64,000 nt of DNA from Pelodera strongyloides. Taxonomy: Eukaryota; Nematoda; Chromadorea; Rhabditida; Rhabditidae. The notes beneath the pieces were generated by a model. That model had not been told where the DNA came from. It did no database searches and worked only from the letters and a program-made list of their open reading frames with translations. A program made the position numbers and the translations under genes. Of the stretch, positions 56,214-64,000 are shown in pieces. Every line of letters starts with the position of its first letter. Positions within the stretch are counted from its first letter, which is position 1. Location: positions 124,001 through 188,000 of the forward strand of contig JAANDG010000178.1 of NCBI GenBank assembly GCA_036852015.1, written 5' to 3'.

Positions 56214-56934
56214 TCTAAAGTACTCATACATAACAAGGGAAAGAAATAATCACTCGGAAGAAATAATCAGAAAATATTCCTGAGGCCGTATTCATCACTC
56301 AATTCCCCATAGGGAATTCCCCGTCTTTTTCTCTGCGTCTCTCACATTAGAATGCTATTTTCTGTCCCCAGGGACTATTTCCCCGAGGGAATTGGAGTGG
56401 TGAACATGGCCTGTGAATCTAACAACATAACAAGAAACATTTGCAGAAAATCAAAACGATGGGAACCATATGCCCAACAATATCTCATGAAAACAAAATA
56501 TCTTTAAAAAAAATACAATTTATCAAAGAGAACACATGTATTCGATATCTATACCCGAGAACAACAACGAGATAAGATATAAGATCATAATAATGAGATC
56601 ACATATACATATTACGAATCGTAAGTGAATCAAAATCAACTAAAACAATGTAACGTATCAAAATCAACAATAACGAGAACAACAAAACCAAGCTGAAAAC
56701 AACAACATAAAAAGGGAAGATATAAACACAATCAGACCAAAGATGAACTACATGCTTATAAACAGTCTTTACACAAAAACGTATTCCTTACCGTAATCCT
56801 AAATGATTCTACAGTAAGGCAATCACTCCAAGGAACATGCGACGGTACTTAGGTACTACAGATTTGAATATCTATACTACCGTACTACGGTCCTCAAAAT
56901 ATATCAGTAGCAACTCTCATTCTACAACAATAAC
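56214..56934. other. Spacer between Schlafen-like and POLD2 genes
   Basis: 721 bp, AT-rich, containing a MITE at 56282-56412. No gene recognised. It would be the intercistronic region if these genes are cotranscribed. Confidence 0.55.
56282..56412. mobile_element. MITE, GAGGCCATATTCACCACT family, copy 3
   Basis: 131 bp, nearly identical to 9820-9951 over the interior. It lies 69 bp upstream of the POLD2 ATG in the transcriptional sense. Confidence 0.85.
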
Positions 56935-58684
56935 CTATTGTTCACGGTCTTCAACCTCTTCACCAAAAGGTATGGGCGACAAAATCCTATTCAGCTTAAC
57001 CAACTCCTCCTTGGTCCTTCCAGTCCTCAGTCTCAGCATAAGCCTGTCAAGGGTCAGACATTGATTGCCGGCAACAGTTCGCACATAGGCGAGACCTTCC
57101 TCGTTCGAGTAAATGGGTCCATCTGATTTTTGCACCTAAACGCTTCAGATAACGAGTAAGTATGACAAACATAAAATATCATCTATCATCCCATGAATCA
57201 GTTACAAAAGCACATCATCATTACTTCATCATCATGGCAGAAAGCAGTGTTGGATAGTGCGTTTCAGAACTACGTGATCGGTCAGCTCTTATAATTAGCT
57301 CTAGTTGAAAACCATCTGCCTCGATCCGAAGCTTTGCGAAGATATATTACAAAAAAAAGTTAGAAGGAACAGAGGAACATGCGAAGATTAAAAAATACGT
57401 AAATATCACCAACCTTAATCACAACCACGTACATCCTAGACGTCTCAACATGCTCGTTCTTTTGACAGCCGAGACAGAAGGCCCGCAGACGATGTACTGT
57501 ACTCTAAATCAACATATCGTAGACACAACTAAAGTGATATAACATCCAATTTTGAAACCTATGTTGCACAACTGCATTCCTACATAGCTTTCTAAAAACG
57601 ACTGTCACATCGCTTTAAAGGGTGAGGTCCACCTCAGAAAACAAAAAAGTTATTATTTTTATTAGATTCCCCGTGTCTGTATCTACCAGAATAACTAAAA
57701 CAAATTTGGCAGAAAATTATTTCCAACGAAATATGGAGCAAAAAATAGCCCTCCAGTACCATCTTTACGATAGGCGTCGATGGGGTGTGGTGCATGATAA
57801 ACCGCGCTCTCGCTACCGTTGTTTGGGGACAATGAAAGGGCGGGATTATGGCTGTGCGTTTGTTGCTTTTTTAAAACCATGCGTTTTATTTTTTTGCCAA
57901 GCTAAACAAAGCACAATTAATCCCGCCTTCGTCATTTGTATTGCGTTGTAGTTATTTTAGAACATATTTTTTGTTTGTAATTTTTTTCGAAAATTTTTCA
58001 AAAAAAAATTTTCTTCTCAACCAGCATGTAAAAAGGATACCAGGCTACCGTAATCCGAGGTACTCAAGCTGGACCATTTTTTGCTCATATTTCGTTGGAA
58101 ATAATTTTCTGTCAAATTTGTTTTAGTTATTCTGGTAGATACAGACACGGGGAATCTAATAAAAATAATAACTTTTTTGTTTTCTGAGGTGGACCTCACC
58201 CTTTAAGGATCGATAAGTGAATACGTAGTTGGATGATGATAATCAAAATGCAGCGACTGCATGGTAGTTTTAAGGCGAAAACGGGCGCATGGATAAAGGC
58301 CGGGACATATTAGCGCCGGCATGTGAGCGAAATTTCAATCAATTAATTATGCATAAATACAAAAAAACGGTGAAAAAAGTTATCAACAAACCCCGACAGC
58401 TGGATCGCACAACATCCTCCTGAGCTCCTCTTGAAAGCGTTCGTCCGAAGGGAATCCCCCAAGCTCAGAGTTGGGCTCCTCAAATTGTCAATTTGCATAC
58501 ATATACAAAAAGTAAACAACAACGAAACAGTCTTACAATACAATTAGCCCAATACACTAACATAACTAGGTAACGTGGCTAAACTAGTCAAAACTACAAA
58601 ATTGTTAGCTGCTTGTGTGAATACAGTTTCTTTGCTGATATGTCAGTTACAACTACTCTCTGTGGAATTTCTTTCTTATCTTTG

Positions 58685-58742
<58 letters not shown>

Positions 58743-60211
58743 ACATATATAAAGCTATGCATTTTTTTCGTATTATCTTTGATTTACTACTTTGAACTTT
58801 AAAATCATTGAATTCTTTCATCGTCTCTTATGGCGTTGCGCTCTTTCTAAGAGTCTAATAAACATTTATAAACATTGATAACTCGTCAGTGGTTCTATTC
58901 ACCATTTCGTCAAAACATACTACAAATATTTAAATCACAAAACTAAATCCATCAAGGCTCAACCTAATGACGAGTGACGACATTCATACCCAAGCACAAG
59001 TTGTAGACACCTATCTTATGTTTAGTTTCGCCTAGTTATTACCCGGACACCAGTTCAGAGAAGAATACCAATAACAAGTAGTTCCAAAAGCAAAAATACG
59101 CAAAATAGCAAAATACAATATACTCACATAAACAGGGACAAAACGCAACATCACTTTCCCTCGAGGAACTCTCGGCTTGAAGCGACGCAACGTGTCGTCC
59201 ACTGACAAAAGCAGGTGCTCAATCTGGAAAGATAATTTACATTACAGCAAATAATAAGCCTACACGGAACAGACGGCAGATGGGCATCCCCGGCTCAGTA
59301 AAATGGGCTACGTTGACGATTGTGATTGCTGACGAAACCAAAAGCAACAAGGTCAAAGGTCAAAGTTGCATCCATCATACAATACTGAATAGGGCGCAAA
59401 GTATGCAGTGTGAACTTACCGCTGCCGGTGTCATCGAGATTCCCCTCACTTTGCTGTCGTCGTCAATTCCCAAATATATACTTCCACCATCAGTATTCAG
59501 GAAAGCGCAGATTGTCCTGGTAACAATCGGGGTTGAATTTATCGGAAAACTAATTAGAAAGTGATGACCCAAATACACCGCCCGCACTGGTCGACACGCG
59601 TAAATTAGAAAAAAAGGACAGATCAAAGGTTACGTACAAAGGAACAATCAGGCAATATACAATAAAGATCTATACTAGTGTTCTGGGCAGGTAATGCTCT
59701 CTTTCTCACACTCACACACACACACAAACAAACAAAAGGAACTAGATACGTGAACAAATTACTTGGAAAGTGGTTGTTTCGTGCGAACCAGCTTCGTTCC
59801 AATCATTTGCTGGCATCTCCTGGAAAAATCTACATCTTCAATTGAACTAAAAACGACACTCAAGTGTGCTTCGGTGTTTCCAAAACAATGATATAGAGCG
59901 CGTTACACAATACAATCCTATACCTATACAAGACCCCCTTACACCACAAAATAAAATGAAACAAAAAATATTCTACTAGTAGATTCATCACCGGATATGT
60001 CCTCCATACTGTAAAGCTCCCATCATTTTGACCAAATAAACAATAAAAAAACCTACCTCGGAATATCCTCCAGCGCTATATTAGTGTGCATTTTGAACTC
60101 GTGCGCCATATCCTCCATAAGCCAATGAAGACGACTTCCGAGTATAAGATAAGTCTGCTCTTCCACCGCAGACTTACCCCTTGCTTCACAGGTATGCAAC
60201 AGGTTACCCAT
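56935..60211 (-). CDS. Schlafen-like (AlbA_2-domain) protein, about 260 aa
   Basis: Exons: 60211-60057, 59819-59763, 59516-59420, 59223-59128, 58478-58392, 57503-57414, 57135-56935; all phases agree. The Schlafen core is recognisable: HEFKMH (equivalent of the ExxxxEFK motif), then ICAFLNTDGGSIYLGIDDD and KVRGISM. A second half with YVVVIKVQKSDGPIYSNEEG completes the AlbA_2 fold and is followed by an acidic C-terminus. Schlafen-core proteins include tRNA/rRNA endonucleases and, in C. elegans, the SLFL and TOFU subunits of the piRNA-precursor-processing PUCH complex; which role applies here cannot be told. There is no helicase extension. Exon 58478-58392 has a weak acceptor (TTTGAG) and is the least certain. 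The start could be any of three in-frame ATGs 42 bases apart. Confidence 0.83.
57615..58206. mobile_element. 592 bp TTAA-flanked foldback element with about 135 bp inverted ends
   Basis: Left arm TTAAAGGGTGAGGTCCACCT... continues as a near-exact complement of the right arm for about 135 bp, so both strands show the same short ORF at each end. There is no transposase ORF. It lies in a Schlafen-gene intron and is inserted at the TTAA end of an older MITE (about 57530-57618). Confidence 0.85.
58686..58752. repeat. (AT)n microsatellite
   Basis: About 50 bp of pure AT followed by TTATATATATATACATATAT, in a Schlafen-gene intron. Confidence 0.95.
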
Positions 60212-60295
60212 AGCTGAAAAGAGTAGTTGCATGCCAGAAAATAAGTTACCCATGTCTGAAAAGAGTACTTGTACGATATAAAATAGGTTTGCCAT
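60209..60295 (-). repeat. 42-nt tandem repeat carrying splice acceptor plus start codon
   Basis: ATGs at 60293-60295, 60251-60253 and 60209-60211 (minus strand) are spaced exactly 42 bases apart and in frame. The second and third are each preceded by CTCTTTTCAG plus two bases. Each unit therefore offers an alternative trans-splice site and start for the Schlafen-like gene. Confidence 0.7.
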
Positions 60296-61004
60296 AAAGA
60301 AAAAAAGTAGAGTTAAACGGGTAGAGTTAAATGGCCCACTAATATATTTAAAAAAAAACAATTCAAAATTACAATAGAACACCTACCTCAAAATATAATA
60401 GTAAAAATAATTAAATGACTAAAATTAAAAATAACACCTAAATTAAAAAAATACTAATTGTAAGATAGTAAAAAAGGAAACTGTATAGCAGTAAAATAGG
60501 AAGTTAGAAAATAAAGAACAAAGAAGTATATAATCAAAAATATCAGATATATGATAGCGTTTAAACAGTCGTAACCTGTTAGGGTAAACTATCACACTTA
60601 TTTATAAAATACCAACACGTTTATCACTCGACTCAACAAAAAAGATATACGAGATCGTTTGAATAGACACTTAATGAAACAATACAGTATATAAAACTAA
60701 AATGTCAACAAATTGAACAAATCAAAAACCTCTCAGGTCTACGAACCCAAAAACTTCAAAACGTAAGATATACCGCTAAATAGCATCACAGTGACATAAA
60801 TTTGGAAAACAGTAACAAGAGCATAAACCTATAAACTCATTATCATATTATCAAAAATAGCTCAAAATACTAGCACAGATTAGCCCTAACAAGTCACTGC
60901 GAACAGTAGTTGAGGTAATTACGATATAACAATGGCGCGTCGCCAGTTTTCGATATTAAATGAATAAATTACAATCTCGCCTCTACTGCTTCTCTCTCCC
61001 TCTA
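60296..61004. other. Spacer between WD40 and Schlafen-like genes
   Basis: About 700 bp, very AT-rich, with no gene or named repeat recognised. Confidence 0.55.
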
Positions 61005-63738
61005 TTACACGTCCACTCCCTCCAAGTTCTCCTTGTCATATTCAGATGACTCCATTCGATCATTATATTCTTCCATATTCATATCATCATCGATCTGAAC
61101 GAACGTAAATAAGTCCAATAAACATTTAAACTAAACACGTCGCTCGCAAATATAAATTATGAATAAACTTATTAATATGAACGATAACGAGCGTAAACAT
61201 AAATTATGAATAATCAAATGCATATGCACGTGACGATGAAATGTATAACTTCTTTTGCATTTTTCTACCACCATATGCTCTAGGTCTAGACACCATATGA
61301 TAGATACAGACATTTTTTGCTCTACACTGAAGTCATGAACTGTAACTATTTCTTTCAAGCGCACAGTTCAATACAAAATGTCAAGGAACAAGGACAATGA
61401 GGACGACAGAAACTACTTGATAAAACTAAAATAAGTAAAAAAAAAACTCACCCTATCTGGCGACGGTTCTCCACTCTGTGGGATACTGTAGACAGCGATC
61501 ACCTTATCTTCTCCAACCGATACTAAATGCCTTCCATTGGGATGGAAACGCACTGAACCAATCTGAAGAAGATAGATTATATTAAACTAATACTAACAGA
61601 TATTCTCCAAATTTTGTTGGTGACCTTACCTTACCTTACCTACTTACCTTATACCTTAGATTAACTTGAGGTGCGCAAGTTCTATATCTGAGTAATTGTT
61701 CGCTCCAAGCTACAATGGTAATTACGCTAATTTAAAGTTGGTGAGTATAAAGAGCCATACAACTAAACTAAATAATGCACCGCAAACTTGATACTGATAC
61801 CGATACAAAAATCCAATTGCGCCATCTCTAATCATGAATGATTATTGAGAACACTATTTAGAATGAAAACCATACCAAGGCATCATGTGGAGTTGGAAGA
61901 ATATACTGTGGTGTTCCTTGTTCCAGGTCCCAGATGTGCACCTAATAACAGTTCAAGTTGAAAATATTTACCAGCAATAAATGCTGAATACATTTATTGC
62001 TACTGGCAAGAAATATACTGTAACATGCAGTCCACTGTCCACAAAACGTTCAAAAGTTATTCTGACCAACTATGTCAGCATGCGTGCCACAGAAAATACA
62101 CAAGAATCGTGATATTGTTGGCGAAGTTACTCTGATACATAGATAATGTCTGTATACAACGTTTAAATGCAATAATCGCCCTACCTCTCCACTCTCCACC
62201 CGTATCTCAAAGGAAGTGTTCTATCCCAAACTAAAGTTAAGTTCAACTAATACTCAGCAGAGTTGCCTGCTGAATGTGGGTAGAACCCTTAGGTTTAGGC
62301 TTAGGGTTAGGCTTCACAAAAAATGCCCGACTATACCTCTCCCCCTGCACTTCCACTTGCTAGTCTCCTATTCCGCGATCGGGGATCCAAGGCCAGACAA
62401 GTGACAGGATGTCGGTGTCCACAGAGTGTCTTTATCACGCACTGCTTCTCACCACCACTGAAACATAAAAGAACATTTTTATGCAAATCACAAAATGTAA
62501 ACCACATATTTGGGAGGCACCTTGGCACATGGAAAATCCATACACTATTGTGCTGAAGCACTCTCTGCTTGCGCCGCGAAAATAGCTTCCGCGTGAAAAA
62601 ACGAGCAGCAAAAGTACAACTTAAAAGTGCTTAAGCCCAATGTTTCACTTATTACTCAAGTCTCCGGGAAAGTGTTTCTAATAATCCATATTCATTCTTC
62701 ATACAATAAAACAACTTAGTATTGGAAGGCTATAAAGCTTTATAACAGATGCCCCACATCCACAACCACACTGAACGAAGGACACGAACAAAAAAAAAGT
62801 GGATTAGTGTTCCGAACAATTAGATCTAGACGCTTCCTTCATGTAAAAAGATCTAGATTATATTATATCATAGAAAAAAAAGACCCACACTGAATGCAGT
62901 TTTATCGTCTTATCATCCGATCCCGTCACAAAAAACGTCTCATCCGGGCAGAATAATAAAGTTCGAACACGCACCGAATGCACTGAAATGAGCACGTACC
63001 TCACTCTCACATCATTTTACGACGACACTGACACAAACTGGCACTCAATAAAACAATTACAATACGTAGAAGTGCCTCAGGTGTAACGTTTCTTGCTAAT
63101 CATTCTGGGGAGGTCAAGAGATTTAGACAACAAGATTAATCGATATGCTAAGACAATACTTTAACAAAACACATCTCAGATATATTCTTATACGGCGCAC
63201 ACAAATGAGATCGAAAGAAAATAGCAATACTCAACTCACCTTCAAAACTTTGAATTTCCTTGAGTGTATTTGCATCAACTAATCGAACCTGTCCTTCGAG
63301 CATTCCCACTGCTATATAGGATCCAGCGTGAGACTGAAAGGGAAGATGATCCTGCCGTGTTACAAAACGAAGTGATGTAACAATAAAGTGTTACATTAAC
63401 GATCTCACCATCTCGTTGTTATTCATAATGTTTATAAGGTTACAAGTTGCAAGTACGCTCGATATATATACACAAGTATTCGACGAACACCAAACTCTAA
63501 TCGTATTCGTAACCCAAACAGCGAGAGACAGCAAGCCATAATCACATGTCTGATAATCCAATTACGTCCTACTACTTTATTATATCTTAGCTGAGGCATC
63601 AACATATAACGCCCAAAGACATAAAACAAATAAAACGCACATAAGCAAGAGCCGTCACATGTTTAACATTTCCAAATGGTTCTTTCCGTGCAATCTTTCC
63701 ATCTGCATCCACTTCCGATAGATTATTGGAGAAGCTTG
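61005..63738 (-). CDS. WD40-repeat protein resembling WDR61/SKI8, 3' part (5' exons beyond the window)
   Basis: Exons: 63738-63641, 63333-63240, 62982-62889, 62457-62337, 61941-61876, 61562-61452, 61094-61005; all phases agree. The translated part has four to five WD repeats: VTALAYSHAGSYIAVG, VRTLLFCPDETFFVTGSDDK, PVTCLALDP with GGEVHIWDLEQG, then VRFHPNGRHLVSVGEDK. Order and spacing follow human WDR61/Ski8 (SKI complex and PAF1 complex), whose last repeat also ends in VSVGDD. The extra acidic tail (DDDMNMEEYNDRME...) is not in WDR61. The first visible exon starts in mid-repeat after a TTTTAG acceptor in phase 1, so the N-terminal repeats lie right of 64000. A related WD40 family such as WDR5-like cannot be ruled out. 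Confidence 0.83.
62287..62314 (+). repeat. Short TTAGGC-like tract
   Basis: Four degenerate units (TTAGGTTTAGGCTTAGGGTTAGGC) in a WD40-gene intron. Confidence 0.7.
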
Positions 63739-64000
63739 CTAAAACATAGCCTCCATCAGTCATCAGTGAAGAGGTAGGGCGGATATTTTATTTAAACGCT
63801 GTGTACAGTATATGTGTATCAGAGTAACTTCGTCAACAATAGCACGAATCTTGTATATTTTCTTTGGCACGGTAAGACGACAAGTCATAATAGCGATTGT
63901 ATACACATGGTATATCAATCGATATTCATAGTTCAAGAAGCACTAAACCGCTAAACCACATATTAAACTAACAATATGTAACAATGATAAACTAATAATA
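63739..64000. other. Right-edge sequence, presumed WD40-gene intron
   Basis: AT-rich with no exon recognised. It must contain or precede the donor of the next upstream exon. Confidence 0.5.

Noticed and set aside
57622..58199. Identical short ORFs on opposite strands
   Set aside because: They are explained by the inverted arms of the foldback element; no transposase motif is seen.

Overview
The window looks like chromosomal DNA of a free-living-type nematode. It has many short exons bounded by (T)TTTCAG or TTTAG acceptors and GTAAGT or GTGAGT donors, and splice acceptors a few bases upstream of start codons, as expected for spliced-leader trans-splicing. It also has interstitial blocks of the nematode telomere hexamer TTAGGC on both strands and a dense load of MITEs, tRNA-derived SINEs and microsatellites. 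I cannot name the species.

Left part (1-27293, + strand): one large gene of at least 21 exons encodes a PLEKHG5/Syx-type Rho guanine-nucleotide exchange factor with DH and PH domains. Its introns reach 7.3 kb. One holds a 5.5 kb element with a split-direct-repeat structure (A1-internal-B1A2-spacer-B2), the architecture of PAT/Ngaro-type tyrosine-recombinase retrotransposons. Another may hold a small secreted-protein gene.

Middle part (27294-44812): a minus-strand gene encodes a Lys/Ser/Pro-rich tail joined to a tyrosine-phosphatase fold whose catalytic His-Cys is replaced by Ser-Leu, so a predicted pseudophosphatase. It is followed by a two-exon single-pass membrane micro-protein (minus) and two tandem plus-strand paralogues encoding secreted Tyr/Gln/Pro-rich proteins that share a C-terminal signature and a homologous upstream block.

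Right part (46255-64000, all minus strand): four genes lie head to tail in transcription order: a WDR61/SKI8-like WD40 protein (5' end outside the window), a small Schlafen/AlbA_2-domain protein, the DNA polymerase delta small subunit (POLD2) and the ELL-associated factor EAF. Each gene whose start lies in the window has a splice acceptor within about 10 bases of its ATG. This could be a stretched operon, but the gaps are 0.7-1.1 kb.

The features I consider least ordinary are the PAT-like element with its repeated GAGCTCCAGGAGC palindromes, three near-identical 171 bp palindromes, TTAA-flanked foldback elements nested in each other's TTAA ends, the dead phosphatase, and a 42-nt tandem repeat that carries a splice acceptor plus start codon at the 5' end of the Schlafen gene. 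Gene models were built by hand from reading-frame continuity, splice phase and family resemblance. No search was run.
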